Shown piece by piece: positions 24,263 through 32,989 of a stretch of DNA of 64,000 nucleotides (position 1 is the first letter of the stretch; every line of letters starts with the position of its first letter). The notes under the pieces are model-generated. The model ran no database searches. It was not told where the DNA came from and saw nothing but the letters and a program-made list of their open reading frames with translations. The translations under genes were made by a program, and so were the position numbers. The stretch is from Micromonospora parathelypteridis (lineage in GTDB: Bacteria > Actinomycetota > Actinomycetes > Mycobacteriales > Micromonosporaceae): contig NZ_JACHDP010000001.1 in the NCBI RefSeq assembly GCF_014201145.1, forward strand, positions 6,386,001 through 6,450,000, in the 5' to 3' direction.

Positions 24263-25837
24263 TCACCCGACGGCGGTAGCCGACGGCGGGGCGCTGCCGC
24301 CCCGTGGCGCCTGCGCCGTCATCAGCCGAACGATCTCCGCCTGGTCGGCCGGCGAGGGCAGACCCCATTCCGGCCGGTAGCCGTACACCTCGTGCAGTGG
24401 GGTGGAGCCGGTGCGGCCGTCCAGGATCTCCACGGCGTCGGTGCCGATCAGGCCGGGGTGCTCCACGCCGCAGGCCTCGGCGACCTTGGTCAGGTCGCGG
24501 CGCAACGTCCGCAGGTAGTTGGCCGCCCGGACCGACTTCGACGTCGGGTCCAGGCCCCGGGTGAGCCACGCGTTCTGGGTTGCGACACCGGTGGGGCAGG
24601 TGTCGGTGTGGCACTTCTGCGCCTGGATGCAGCCGATCGACAGCATCGCCTCGCGACCGACGTTGACCAGGTCGCAGCCGAGCGCGAAGGCCACGATGGC
24701 GTTGTCCGGCAGGCCGAGCTTGCCGCTGCCGACGAAGACCACCTGCTCGTGCAGGTCGTGCTCGGCGAAGACCTTGTACACCCGGGAGAAGCCCTGCTGG
24801 AACGGGAGCGACACGGAGTCGGTGAAGATCAGCGGCGCGGCGCCGGTGCCACCCTCGCCGCCGTCGATCGTCACGAAGTCGACGCCCCGGCCGGTGTCGC
24901 GCATCAGGGTGGCCAGCTCCTGCCAGAAGTCGAGGTCCCCGACCGCCGACTTGATGCCGACCGGTAGGCCCGTCTCGGCGGCCAGCAGTTCCACCCAGTC
25001 GAGCAGGCTGTCGCAGTCGGAGAACTCGGCGTGCCGGGACGGGCTGACGCAGTCCCGTCCGGCGGGGATGCCCCGGGTGTCGGCGATCTCGGCGGACACC
25101 TTCGCCGCGGGCAGCAGCCCACCGAGGCTCGGCTTGGCCCCCTGACTCAGCTTGATCTCCAACGCCTTCACCGGTGAGCCGGCGACCAGGTCCTTCAGCC
25201 GGCCCAGACTGAACCGGCCCTGCTCGTCGCGACACCCGAAGTACGCCGTCCCGAGTTGAAAGACCAGGTCACCACCGTTGCGGTGGTACGGCGACAGGCC
25301 GCCTTCGCCCGTGTTCTGTAGGCAGCCGGCGAGCGCGGCCCCCTTGTTCAGGGCGGTGATGGCGTTGCCGGAGAGCGAGCCGAAGCTCATCCCGGAAATG
25401 TTGACCACCGACTCCGGTCGGAACGCGTGGACCCGCCCACGAGCCGCGCCGAGCACCTTCGCGCAGGGCAACCGCACGTCGTGCCCGGCGGTCGGCGTCG
25501 AGGGCGGCACCGCCCGGCCGAACGTGCGGTGCTTGATGATCGGGTACCCGGCGGTGTGCTCGATGTCGTTGTCCGTGCCGAAGCCGAAGTAGTTGTTCTC
25601 CTGCTTGGCCGACGCGTACACCCAGCGGCGTTGGTCGCGGGTGAACGGCCGTTCCTCGTTGTTGCCGGCCACGATGTACTGCCGCAGCTCCGGCCCGATC
25701 GCCTCCAACAGGTAACGGGCGCGGCCGAGCACCGGAAAGTTGCGCAGCAGTGCGTGGTCGCGCTGGAGCAGATCCCGCGCGGCGAGCGCCGCCACGGCGG
25801 CTGCGACGGCGGGTACGGTTCGACGGGCCCATCTCAT
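24263..25837 (-). CDS. Membrane-anchored FMN-binding glutamate-synthase-like protein
   Basis: 524 residues. One N-terminal membrane helix (VPAVAAAVAALAA) is followed by a domain like the FMN/[3Fe-4S] part of glutamate synthase: NISGMSFGSLSGNAITALNKG, FVTIDGGEGGTGAAP, FVGSGKLGLPDNA, and a CX5CX4C cluster motif (CIQAQKCHTDTC). The glutaminase domain is missing, so it is not a complete GltB. Family members are common in bacteria and their reaction is largely unknown. The ATG at 25837 suits the GGAAAG site; GTG at 25846 is the alternative. Confidence 0.88.
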   Translation of the reverse strand: MRWARRTVPAVAAAVAALAARDLLQRDHALLRNFPVLGRARYLLEAIGPELRQYIVAGNNEERPFTRDQRRWVYASAKQENNYFGFGTDNDIEHTAGYPIIKHRTFGRAVPPSTPTAGHDVRLPCAKVLGAARGRVHAFRPESVVNISGMSFGSLSGNAITALNKGAALAGCLQNTGEGGLSPYHRNGGDLVFQLGTAYFGCRDEQGRFSLGRLKDLVAGSPVKALEIKLSQGAKPSLGGLLPAAKVSAEIADTRGIPAGRDCVSPSRHAEFSDCDSLLDWVELLAAETGLPVGIKSAVGDLDFWQELATLMRDTGRGVDFVTIDGGEGGTGAAPLIFTDSVSLPFQQGFSRVYKVFAEHDLHEQVVFVGSGKLGLPDNAIVAFALGCDLVNVGREAMLSIGCIQAQKCHTDTCPTGVATQNAWLTRGLDPTSKSVRAANYLRTLRRDLTKVAEACGVEHPGLIGTDAVEILDGRTGSTPLHEVYGYRPEWGLPSPADQAEIVRLMTAQAPRGGSAPPSATAVG

Positions 25838-25898
25838 GCCCGGCACTCTTTCCGCCCACGCTGCGGGCCAAACCGGCCGGGCCGCGCCGTCGGGCTGG

Positions 25899-26312
25899 TC
25901 AGGACTCGGGCGGGGAGATGTTGACCAACCACGCGATGCCGTACGCGTCGACGCACTGGCCGAACTCGGCGCCCCACATCTGCTTCTCCAACGGGACCGT
26001 CACCGAACCGCTCGCGGAGAGCTGCTCCCAGTAACCGACCAGCTCGTCGTGGTTGTCGCCGCTGAGGCTGATCGTGATGTTGGTGCCGGGCTGGTGGGTC
26101 ATCCCGGGCGGAAGGTCCGAGGCCATCAGGGTGAGGCCGTTGGGGGACTCGAGCTGCCCGTGCATGACCTGGTCGGACAGCTCCGGATCCGGGTTGCCGA
26201 AATCGCCGAAGGTGTTCACCGTCAGATCGCCACCGAACACGCGATGGTAGAAGGTCAACGCCGCACGGGCCGTGCCGGGGAAGTTGAGGTACGGGTTGAG
26301 TCGCGTCTGCAC
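25899..26312 (-). CDS. VOC-family PhnB-like protein
   Basis: 137 residues. LNPYLNFPGTARAALTFYHRVFGG at the start and GAEFGQCVDAYGIAWLVNIS at the end match the PhnB/DUF1338-like branch of the glyoxalase-fold superfamily. Proteins of this type are very common in actinomycetes and rarely have a defined substrate. It starts with a GTG at 26312 and stands alone on the minus strand 62 nt from the flavoprotein gene start, so it might share a transcript with it. Confidence 0.85.
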   Translation of the reverse strand: MQTRLNPYLNFPGTARAALTFYHRVFGGDLTVNTFGDFGNPDPELSDQVMHGQLESPNGLTLMASDLPPGMTHQPGTNITISLSGDNHDELVGYWEQLSASGSVTVPLEKQMWGAEFGQCVDAYGIAWLVNISPPES

Positions 26313-26453
26313 GGCACCCCTCCTTGGTCCTGGTCGGCGTCATCGTCGCAGACCGTTGGAGGGCGGACAACGAGGCGCGCGCAGGTTTGCGCTGGTGAAA
26401 CGCCGCGCGGCGGTGCGGGTACGCCCCGCACCGCCGCCGTCGTACTCGTCGGA

Positions 26454-27584
26454 TCAGCGGTGCTTGTACGACTGGCGGACCGACCCGCCGACGACCGTGC
26501 ACCACGTGCTCGTGCTGAGCTTGCCGTTACGGGGCAGGCCGTGCAGCGCCTGCAGGTCCTGCACCGCCGCCCGGGTGGCGTGGTCGTACGCCCCGGTGAC
26601 GGTGACCGCGTACCCCTTGGTGGCGAGGATCTCCTGCACGGCCGTGACCGGCGCGCCGGTGGCGTGCTGGTTCAGTTCCGGCGCCAGCGTCTCCCAGGTG
26701 GGCGGGGTGAGGGTGGCGTCCACGTCCACGGGGATGCCGTTGCGGGCCTGCCAGTCCTGCACGGCGGTCACGGTCGCGGCGTCGAACGTGCCGCTGACCG
26801 TAACCGCGTAGCCCCGGTAGGCGAGCAGGTGCTGCACCACCCGGACCGAGGGGGAGTTGACGAAGCGCCACAGGTCGGGCCAGCGGCGCGCCGGCACGTC
26901 ACCGAGCTTGGTGCCGAGGGCTGCGTGGACCCGCCGCCGCAGGTCCGGGAACTGCCGGTAGAAGGCGGCGCCCGGGCACTCGGTGGTGCGGAAGTCCCAG
27001 TGGCCGAAGATGTCGTGCGCGTGCAGCCCGTACTGGCGGCAGATGGTGACGCAGAGCTTGACCAGCGAGTCGGTCAGCGCCTTCGGCGGCGTCTCGGTGA
27101 CGTAGGTGCCCTCGTTCTCGATGCCGATGGCCCGGCCGTTCTCGCCGGGGCAGTGCGCCGAGATCATCTGCCGGTCGCCGGCTTCGAGTCGCTCCAGGCT
27201 GCCCCGGCGACCTTCCAGCACGTAGCCGCCCCGACTCACCGTGAAGTGCTGGCCGGTGTCCGACCAGCCGTTGCCGTCGATGTGCAGGTCCTGGCAGTCG
27301 TGCGCCAGCTTGACGGCCTGCTCGCGGGAGTAGTCGGTGACGTTCGGGAACGCCATGTGGTGCACGATGATCTTGTTGGTGGCGGTGGCGCTGACCGACA
27401 GCGGATCCTTCGGCGGGCGGGCGGCCCACTCGTCGCAGCTGATGATCCAGTCCAGGTCGGTGCCGGGGGCGGCGTGGGCCGCGCCGGGGAAGGCGAGTTC
27501 ACTCCCGACGACGGCGACCGTGGCGGCGCCGAGGCCGGCCCGCAGCAGTGTCCGGCGATCCACTTCGGAATGGTCGACGTGCAT
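26454..27584 (-). CDS. Tat-exported N-acetylmuramoyl-L-alanine amidase with two peptidoglycan-binding repeats
   Basis: 376 residues. A Tat signal (DRRTLLRAGLGAATVAVVG, cleavage near AAHA) leads to an amidase_2/PGRP domain: NKIIVHHMAFPN and HWDFRTTECPG contain the zinc ligands. Two C-terminal peptidoglycan-binding repeats follow (VVQHLLAYRGYAVTVSG and AVQEILATKGYAVTVTG). It cleaves the lactyl-peptide bond of murein outside the membrane. AGGAGG is 8 nt from the ATG at 27584 but abuts the ATG at 27590, which decides the start. Confidence 0.92.
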   Translation of the reverse strand: MHVDHSEVDRRTLLRAGLGAATVAVVGSELAFPGAAHAAPGTDLDWIISCDEWAARPPKDPLSVSATATNKIIVHHMAFPNVTDYSREQAVKLAHDCQDLHIDGNGWSDTGQHFTVSRGGYVLEGRRGSLERLEAGDRQMISAHCPGENGRAIGIENEGTYVTETPPKALTDSLVKLCVTICRQYGLHAHDIFGHWDFRTTECPGAAFYRQFPDLRRRVHAALGTKLGDVPARRWPDLWRFVNSPSVRVVQHLLAYRGYAVTVSGTFDAATVTAVQDWQARNGIPVDVDATLTPPTWETLAPELNQHATGAPVTAVQEILATKGYAVTVTGAYDHATRAAVQDLQALHGLPRNGKLSTSTWCTVVGGSVRQSYKHR

Positions 27585-27796
27585 TGACATCTCCTCCTGC
27601 GGCCGACGGCGGGGATGAAAAGTAGCTCCAGTGGCGCACGTGCTCCGGAGGATATTGCCAAAACTCACCGGCGCGCTAGAGGGCCCGGCGCGCGAATTGA
27701 TCATTCGGACCGTAAGTGGCCGGCGTTTCCGCGCGCGGGGTCGGGGGTAGGTCGGGGAACGACCATCCCGGCTGCCCCGCGTAAAGGAATGACCAC

Positions 27797-28840
27797 ATGA
27801 GTGACAACGTCAGCGACGCGGTGGGCGACGCCCTCCGCTCGGTGATGCTCTTCGTGCCCAAGGCCGTCGCCTTCCTGGCGATCCTGGTGGCCGGATGGCT
27901 GATCGCCAAGGCCGTGTTGAAGATCGTGGAGAAGGTCCTGGAGCGGGTGGGCTTCGACCGCGCCGTCGAACGCGGCGGCGTCCGTCGGGCGTTGAGTCGC
28001 TCCCGGTACGACGCCAGCGACATCGTCGCGAAGCTCGTCTACTACGCCGTGCTGCTGTTCACCCTCCAGCTCGCCTTCGGCATCTGGGGGCCGAACCCGA
28101 TCTCCGACCTGCTCGCCGCGGTGATCTCGTGGCTGCCCCGTGCCTTCGTCGCGATCGTCATCGTCGTGGTCGCCGCCGCCATCGCCAACGCGGTCAAGGA
28201 CATCATCAGCGGTGCGCTCGGCGGCCTGTCGTACGGCCGGGTGCTGGCCAACATCGCCTCGGTGTTCATCCTCGGCCTCGGCGTCATCGCGGCGCTGAAC
28301 CAGATCGGCGTGGCCACCGCGGTCACCACTCCCGTGCTGATCGCCGTGCTGGCCACCGTCGGCGGAATCCTCGTCGTCGGGGTCGGCGGTGGCCTGATCC
28401 GTCCGATGCAGAGCCGGTGGGAGGGGTGGCTGACCCGTGCCGAGCAGGAGTCGCAGCTGATCGCCTCGCACGCCCGCGCCTACCGGGACGGCCGCCGCGA
28501 CGCCGAGGCCGAGCAGGCCCGCCTGTCGACCGTCACCACCGGACCGGGTGCTGAGTCGACCCGGCCGTCGACCGTCGCCACCGATCCCGAGGCCACCCAG
28601 GTGGTGACCCGGCCTGCCGACGCGGAGGCCACCCAGGTGGTGACCCGACCGGTCGACCACAGCGCCGACACGACTCAGGTGGTTGGTCGGGGCGACGCCG
28701 ACACGACCCAGGTGGTTGGTCGGGGCGATGCCGACACGACCCAGGTGGTGAGCGCCGGCGGCGCGGTGCCCGGGCAGCGCACCAACGACGACAGCGAGAC
28801 CACCACGGTCATCCCGCCGGTCGATCCGCACCGGCGCTGA
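27797..28840 (+). CDS. MscS-type/TM-helix membrane channel protein with a TQVV-repeat tail
   Basis: 347 residues. Four to five membrane helices (about 15-40, 76-96, 104-132, 153-200) with the repeated sequence typical of the small-conductance mechanosensitive family (VVAAAIANAVKDIISGALGG). Instead of the usual cytoplasmic beta domain there is a hydrophilic tail with five TQVV motifs (265-318) and ETTTVI near the end. Acid-T-T-Q-V-V sequences resemble Ser/Thr kinase phosphosites read by FHA domains in actinobacteria, so the tail may be a regulatory target. AAGGA precedes the ATG. A long hairpin follows the gene. Confidence 0.85.
   Translation: MSDNVSDAVGDALRSVMLFVPKAVAFLAILVAGWLIAKAVLKIVEKVLERVGFDRAVERGGVRRALSRSRYDASDIVAKLVYYAVLLFTLQLAFGIWGPNPISDLLAAVISWLPRAFVAIVIVVVAAAIANAVKDIISGALGGLSYGRVLANIASVFILGLGVIAALNQIGVATAVTTPVLIAVLATVGGILVVGVGGGLIRPMQSRWEGWLTRAEQESQLIASHARAYRDGRRDAEAEQARLSTVTTGPGAESTRPSTVATDPEATQVVTRPADAEATQVVTRPVDHSADTTQVVGRGDADTTQVVGRGDADTTQVVSAGGAVPGQRTNDDSETTTVIPPVDPHRR
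28589..28750 (+). repeat. In-frame repeats encoding (E/D)-x-T-Q-V-V units
   Basis: Five coding repeats with unit lengths of 12, 14, 11, 11 and about 10 residues; two consecutive 33-bp units encode DTTQVVGRGDA nearly identically at DNA level, suggesting recent duplication or slippage. Confidence 0.8.
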
Positions 28841-28852
28841 CCCGCCGTGGCA

Positions 28853-28893
28853 TCAGCGGGGTGGGGTCCCTCGCGGGATCCCCGCCCCGCTGA
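28853..28893 (+). terminator. Long hairpin terminator after the channel gene
   Basis: Arms 28853-28870 and 28875-28893 pair over 18 positions with one U-G pair and one bulged base around a TCGC loop, starting 12 nt after the stop codon. Confidence 0.75.
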
Positions 28894-29053
28894 CGCGTTG
28901 TCCGGCAGGTCGAAAACGCTGGCCGGCGCAGCGCAGCACGTCTAGCATCGCCGCATGACCTGGCGACATTGATCCCGCAGCGTAGACCGATCCCGTGGGC
29001 CACCACGGGCACCGCACGACCGGTGTCCGTCTCCACTCCCACGGGAAGGCCTC

Positions 29054-30340
29054 ATGACTCACCTCGCCTCGCGCGTGCCCGACCCGGCGGTCCGCCGGCT
29101 GACGGCCACCCTCTACGGGTACGCGTTCCTCAGTGACCTCGTCCTGCTCTACCCGCTGTACGTGGTGTTCTTCGCCGACACCGGGTTGTCGGTGGGGCAG
29201 ATCTCGTCGCTCTTCGTCGTCTGGTCGGCCGCCGGCATCCTGTTCGAGGTGCCGTCCGGCGCGTGGGCCGACGTGGTGTCCCGCCGCCTGCTGCTGTGCC
29301 TCGCCCCGCTGGTGACCGCCGCCGCTTTCGCGCTGTGGGTGCTGGTGCCGTCGTACCCGGCGTTCGCGGTTGGTTTCCTGCTCTGGGGCGCGGCCGGCGC
29401 GCTGGTTTCCGGCGCGCTGGAGGCGCTGGTCTGGACCGAGCTGGACCGGCTCGGCGCGGTCGGACGGTACGCCCGGGTGCTCGGCCGCGCGCGCACGGCG
29501 GGCGTGCTGGGGGTGGTGTGCTCCGGAGTGCTCGCCGGCCCGGTGTTCGCCGTCGGCGGGTACCCGGTGGTCGGCGCGGCCAGCGTGCTCGCCTGCCTGT
29601 TCGCCACAGTGGTCGCCACCCGGTTTCCGGAGCACCGCCCATCGTCCGCCGAGGTGCCCGGGGAACGCGTGTCCGGAACTGCCGCACCGGCCGACCCGGA
29701 CGATGGTGACCTGGGCTGGTGGGACACGCTCCGGGCCGGGGTGGCGCAGGTTCGCACGCGCCCGCCGGTACGGGCCGCCGTGCTGCTGGTCGCCGTCGTG
29801 ACCGCCGACTGGGGTGCGCTGGACGAGTTCACGCCGCTGCTGGCCCTGGACACCGGCGTCGGAGCGCAGGCCGTGCCGTTGCTGCTCCTGCTGCTCTGGG
29901 CCGGGGTGACCGTCGGAGGGCTGCTCGCCCCGGCGGGGGAGCGGTTGAGCCACCGGGGTTACGGCGCTCTGCTGTGCCTCGTCGGCGTCGCGCTGGCCGG
30001 GGGCGCACTCCTCGAGCACCCGGCCGGGTTCGTGCTGCTCGCGGTGGCGTTCGGGGCCGCGCAACTGGCCACCGTGTTGGCCGACGCGCGGCTGCAGGCC
30101 CGGATCACCGGCAGCAGCCGCGCCACCGTCACCTCGATGGCGGGGATGGCCACCGACGTGCTGATCATCGGGACGTACGTCTGCTTTGGCCTGCTCGCCA
30201 CGGCGGCCGGCAACGCGGTGGCGTTCGCGGTGACGGCCGGGCCGTATCTCATCGTGGGGCTGGTGGTGCTGACCCGCCACCGGCGCACCACGGCGGCGCC
30301 CGCCGGTGTCGCCGCGGCTGCCGCGACCGGACCCGACTGA
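29054..30340 (+). CDS. MFS transporter
   Basis: 428 residues with about twelve membrane helices. After the first helix pair the sequence FEVPSGAWADVVSRRLLL is the loop 2-3 signature of the major facilitator superfamily; a long hydrophilic central loop (about 195-240) divides the two six-helix halves, and the second half starts with VRAAVLLVAVVTADWGALDE. Similar actinobacterial proteins are annotated as drug or metabolite exporters. Substrate cannot be inferred. It is a single gene with a terminator upstream and a convergent operon downstream. Confidence 0.88.
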   Translation: MTHLASRVPDPAVRRLTATLYGYAFLSDLVLLYPLYVVFFADTGLSVGQISSLFVVWSAAGILFEVPSGAWADVVSRRLLLCLAPLVTAAAFALWVLVPSYPAFAVGFLLWGAAGALVSGALEALVWTELDRLGAVGRYARVLGRARTAGVLGVVCSGVLAGPVFAVGGYPVVGAASVLACLFATVVATRFPEHRPSSAEVPGERVSGTAAPADPDDGDLGWWDTLRAGVAQVRTRPPVRAAVLLVAVVTADWGALDEFTPLLALDTGVGAQAVPLLLLLLWAGVTVGGLLAPAGERLSHRGYGALLCLVGVALAGGALLEHPAGFVLLAVAFGAAQLATVLADARLQARITGSSRATVTSMAGMATDVLIIGTYVCFGLLATAAGNAVAFAVTAGPYLIVGLVVLTRHRRTTAAPAGVAAAAATGPD

Positions 30341-30385
30341 CCAGGGCCCCGGCGGCGGCCGGTGTGGCCGCCGCCGGGAGCGCGC

Positions 30386-30772
30386 TCAGGAGGACATGTG
30401 CAGGAACGACCACTGGTGGCCGTCGAGGTCCCGGAAGCCACGCATGTACATCGGCCCGTTGGCCACTCCCGGCCCGAGCGACTCCCCACCGGCGACCGCC
30501 GCCTGGTCGACCAGCTCGTCGACCTGCTCCCGGCTCTGCGCCGACAGCCCCACGATGACCTCTCGGCTGGTGGCCGTGTCCGGGGCGGAAACCCCGGTGT
30601 ACGCCTCGAAGGCCGAGCGGACGTGCAGCATCAGCCGGGTGCCGTCGGAGATGGTGAGCGCCAGGCTGTCCCCGGTCGGCTCGGTCTGGTCGGCGACGAA
30701 GCCGAGCGCCCGGTAGAACTCGGCGGCGGTGCTCAGGTCGCGCACCGGCAGGTTGATGAACGTCATGGTCAT
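30386..30772 (-). CDS. VOC-family protein, coupled to an SRPBCC protein
   Basis: 128 residues. TFINLPVRDLSTAAEFYRALGF, the ALTISDGTRLMLHV strand and the ending RDLDGHQWSFLHM match the compact glyoxalase/bleomycin-resistance fold. The ATG at 30772 overlaps the stop of the upstream SRPBCC gene (ATGA). Such VOC proteins are often paired with SRPBCC or DUF1801 proteins in actinomycetes, with no established reaction. Confidence 0.87.
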   Translation of the reverse strand: MTMTFINLPVRDLSTAAEFYRALGFVADQTEPTGDSLALTISDGTRLMLHVRSAFEAYTGVSAPDTATSREVIVGLSAQSREQVDELVDQAAVAGGESLGPGVANGPMYMRGFRDLDGHQWSFLHMSS

Positions 30773-31497
30773 CGGTGGTCTCCGTTCGACTCGAGCAGTT
30801 CCTTCAACACGGCGAGCCGTTCCCGCCAGTACGCCTTGAGCTCCGCGGCCTGCTCGGCCCCGGTCAGCTTCTCGTGCAGGACGTTGACCCGCGTCTTCGA
30901 CTCGCCGACAGCGTCGAAGCCGACGACGATCCGGGTGGGGCCGCCGACCCAGTCGGCCCGGAAGCTGCGGGGCGCGGTGGTGGTGCGGACGCGTACGTCG
31001 ACGTCGGGAAGCCAGCGGGCGCGTGCCGTCTCGTCGGCGAACGCTTCGTACAGCCGCAGCGCCGGCACCGCCACCGTCCGGCTGGCGCTGGCCGAGAAAC
31101 CACCGCCGCGCTGCTGACCAGGCGCTCGCAGGCCGCGTGCCTGCTCGTACCCGACGGTGATGGTCTGTGCCCACCAGCCCGGCACCTCGTGCTCGGCGAC
31201 CAGGTGGCGGGCGATCTGGGTGTGCGTCCACTCGGTGGCCGCCGCCGCGTCGAGCAGGGCGAACCAGTCGGCCCAGCGCCGGCCGCTGCGGGCGTGGATC
31301 AGGTCGTCGGCGATGCGCTCGGTCTGCGCGGCGGCGGACCCGGGCCGCGGCGTCGGGGTGGGCTCCGGAGGTGGCGGCGCGGCCGAGGCTGGCTGGGCGG
31401 CCCGATTGAGCAGTTGCCGGCGGGCCGTGGTGTAGCTCTCGCCGGTCTTCGCCATCCGGGTTCGGACCCGGGCCTTGAACGATCTCTGGTTGGTCAT
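30769..31497 (-). CDS. SRPBCC-domain protein with N-terminal helical domain
   Basis: 242 residues. The N-terminal QRSFKARVRTRMAKTGESY is a recurrent short helical module of actinomycete proteins; a Pro-rich linker and a middle helical region (DDLIHARSGRRWADWFALLD) follow; the C-terminal half has an SRPBCC/START-like fold (SRTVAVPALRLYEAFAD to LKAYWRERLAVLKELLE). GGGAG supports the ATG at 31497. Co-translated with a VOC gene. Presumably binds a hydrophobic ligand; function unknown. Confidence 0.78.
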   Translation of the reverse strand: MTNQRSFKARVRTRMAKTGESYTTARRQLLNRAAQPASAAPPPPEPTPTPRPGSAAAQTERIADDLIHARSGRRWADWFALLDAAAATEWTHTQIARHLVAEHEVPGWWAQTITVGYEQARGLRAPGQQRGGGFSASASRTVAVPALRLYEAFADETARARWLPDVDVRVRTTTAPRSFRADWVGGPTRIVVGFDAVGESKTRVNVLHEKLTGAEQAAELKAYWRERLAVLKELLESNGDHR

Positions 31498-31698
31498 CAC
31501 ATGCTCCCGGTCAACGGCACGGTCACCGGGACCCACGCTCCCGTCGACCCCGCCGGAGTGGGGCATGTGGCACCACGTCCCGAGAGCTCCAGGCCCCCTT
31601 TGCCTCCGCGTTGCCGGCGGCGTGAGCGCCGGGAGGGAGGTGCGGCGCAGGACTACGCCGACGTCATCCTACGCTCACTCCGGGTGTCGGCGCAGCCG

Positions 31699-32118
31699 TC
31701 AGGGCTGGTCGCCGTCGAGGTAGACCCATCGGCCGTCCTCACGAACGAACCGGCTGTGCTCGGTCAACGCGCCGGGCCGGCCCGCGTCCCGGTAGTGGGC
31801 GTGGAACGTCACCGTGCCGGCGGTGTCGAGCAGACCACCCCGCTCGGTCTCGACGATCTCCAGTCGGGTCCACCGCTGCCCCGGGTCCAGTTCGAGGACG
31901 GCGGGCCGGGTCGAGGAGTGCCAGCTGCGCAGCAGGTAGCCGGTGTTGCCGAGGGCGAAGGCGCTGAACCGGGAGCGCATCAACGCCTCGGCCGTCGGCG
32001 CCTGCGCGTCGCCGCCGTGCAGCGGGGCGCAGCAGTCCGCGTACGCCTGGCCGGAGCCGCACGGGCAGGCCCGTCCCGTCGTCGTGTCCGCCCGTCGTCG
32101 TGCCGCACCCTTACCCAC
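31699..32118 (-). CDS. YchJ-family protein with SEC-C zinc motif
   Basis: 139 residues. The N-terminal ACPCGSGQAYADCC is the SEC-C zinc-binding motif, followed by the YchJ-type NTF2-like domain (LMRSRFSAFALGNTGYLL, RSRFSAF being diagnostic, and FVREDGRWVYLDGD). Function of the family is not established; SEC-C motifs bind nucleic acid or protein partners. The GTG at 32118 has a CAGGAT hexamer 6 nt upstream, a weaker form of the leaderless pattern seen elsewhere here. Confidence 0.88.
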   Translation of the reverse strand: MGKGAARRRADTTTGRACPCGSGQAYADCCAPLHGGDAQAPTAEALMRSRFSAFALGNTGYLLRSWHSSTRPAVLELDPGQRWTRLEIVETERGGLLDTAGTVTFHAHYRDAGRPGALTEHSRFVREDGRWVYLDGDQP

Positions 32119-32165
32119 CCCGCCATCCTGCCGCACCGCCGGCCGGCCCCGGAGGCCGACCGTCG

Positions 32166-32936
32166 CTAGTCCAGAGACACCGGCAGCGGCACCGGACGTT
32201 TCGCGACCCGGTCGTCGCCGGACGACTGGCCGCGTAGGTGCCGAGCCAGCCAGGGCAGCAGGTGCCGGCGGGTCCAGGCCAGCTCCGCGCCGAGCACCTC
32301 GCCGCGGCGTCGCCGTGGTGCCGGCGGCAACGGCTGTGTCCACGAGTCGTCGAACCCGGGCAGACCCGCGGTGTACGCCAGCGCGGCGGCGATCCGCTCG
32401 TGGCCGGCGCTGTTGGCGTGCAGCCGGTCGTCGCTCCACAGCCGGGGATCCGAGGCGATCGGGTGGGCGCCCAGGTCGACCATGGTGGCGCCGGTCTGCG
32501 CGGTGGCGGCCCGCAGCGCCTCGTTGTACGCCAACATCCGACCGCGCAGCGGCCGGGCCAGGGGCATCACGGGCGTCGGATCCGGCATCGTGAACGTCAG
32601 CACGGTGGCCCCCTGCTCGACCAGCGCCCGCTGCATCACCGCGATGTCCCCGGCGATGCGGTCGGCGTCGAAGGAGGGGCGCAACATGTCGTTCATGCCG
32701 GCGACCACGGTGGCCAGGTCGGGGGCCAGGTCGAGGGCGGGCTGGAGCTGCTCGGCGCGGATCAGCGCGGTGGTCCGGCCACGGATGGCCAGGTTCGCGT
32801 ACTCCAGACCACCCTGCGCGCGGGCCACCGCCAGGGCGAACCGGTCGGCCCAGCCCCGGTAGCCGCCGTTGCCGTCCGGGTCGTCGAGCCCTTCGGTGGT
32901 GCTGTCACCGATCGCCACGTATCGCTGCCACATCAC
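32166..32936 (-). CDS. SGNH/GDSL-family hydrolase
   Basis: About 256 residues. Block I YVAIGDSTTEGL holds the catalytic Ser, block III VVAGMNDML the oxyanion Asn, and block V WSDDRLHANSAGHE the Asp-X-X-His pair, so all SGNH catalytic elements are present. No signal peptide, so the enzyme is probably cytoplasmic; members hydrolyse esters or acyl groups of lipids and carbohydrates. A TACCGT hexamer lies 7 nt before the GTG at 32936; the next codon is ATG (32933), the alternative start. Confidence 0.9.
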   Translation of the reverse strand: MMWQRYVAIGDSTTEGLDDPDGNGGYRGWADRFALAVARAQGGLEYANLAIRGRTTALIRAEQLQPALDLAPDLATVVAGMNDMLRPSFDADRIAGDIAVMQRALVEQGATVLTFTMPDPTPVMPLARPLRGRMLAYNEALRAATAQTGATMVDLGAHPIASDPRLWSDDRLHANSAGHERIAAALAYTAGLPGFDDSWTQPLPPAPRRRRGEVLGAELAWTRRHLLPWLARHLRGQSSGDDRVAKRPVPLPVSLD

Positions 32937-32943
32937 CCCGGCG

Positions 32944-32949
32944 ACGGTA
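32944..32949 (-). promoter_or_regulatory. -10 hexamer TACCGT, leaderless SGNH hydrolase gene
   Basis: TACCGT on the minus strand is separated by 7 nt from the GTG at 32936. Confidence 0.5.
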
Positions 32950-32989
32950 GTCGCTGGCCGCCCACCCGCGCACCGCCGGGGCGGAGGGA

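Noticed and set aside
24253..24269. Small hairpin CGGGTG/CACCCG at the end of the GltB-like gene
   Set aside because: Only six base pairs and it includes the stop codon; too weak to call a terminator.
28589..28750. TQVV repeat as a separate minisatellite or mobile element
   Set aside because: The repeats stay in frame within the channel gene and unit lengths vary by whole codons, so they are a protein feature.
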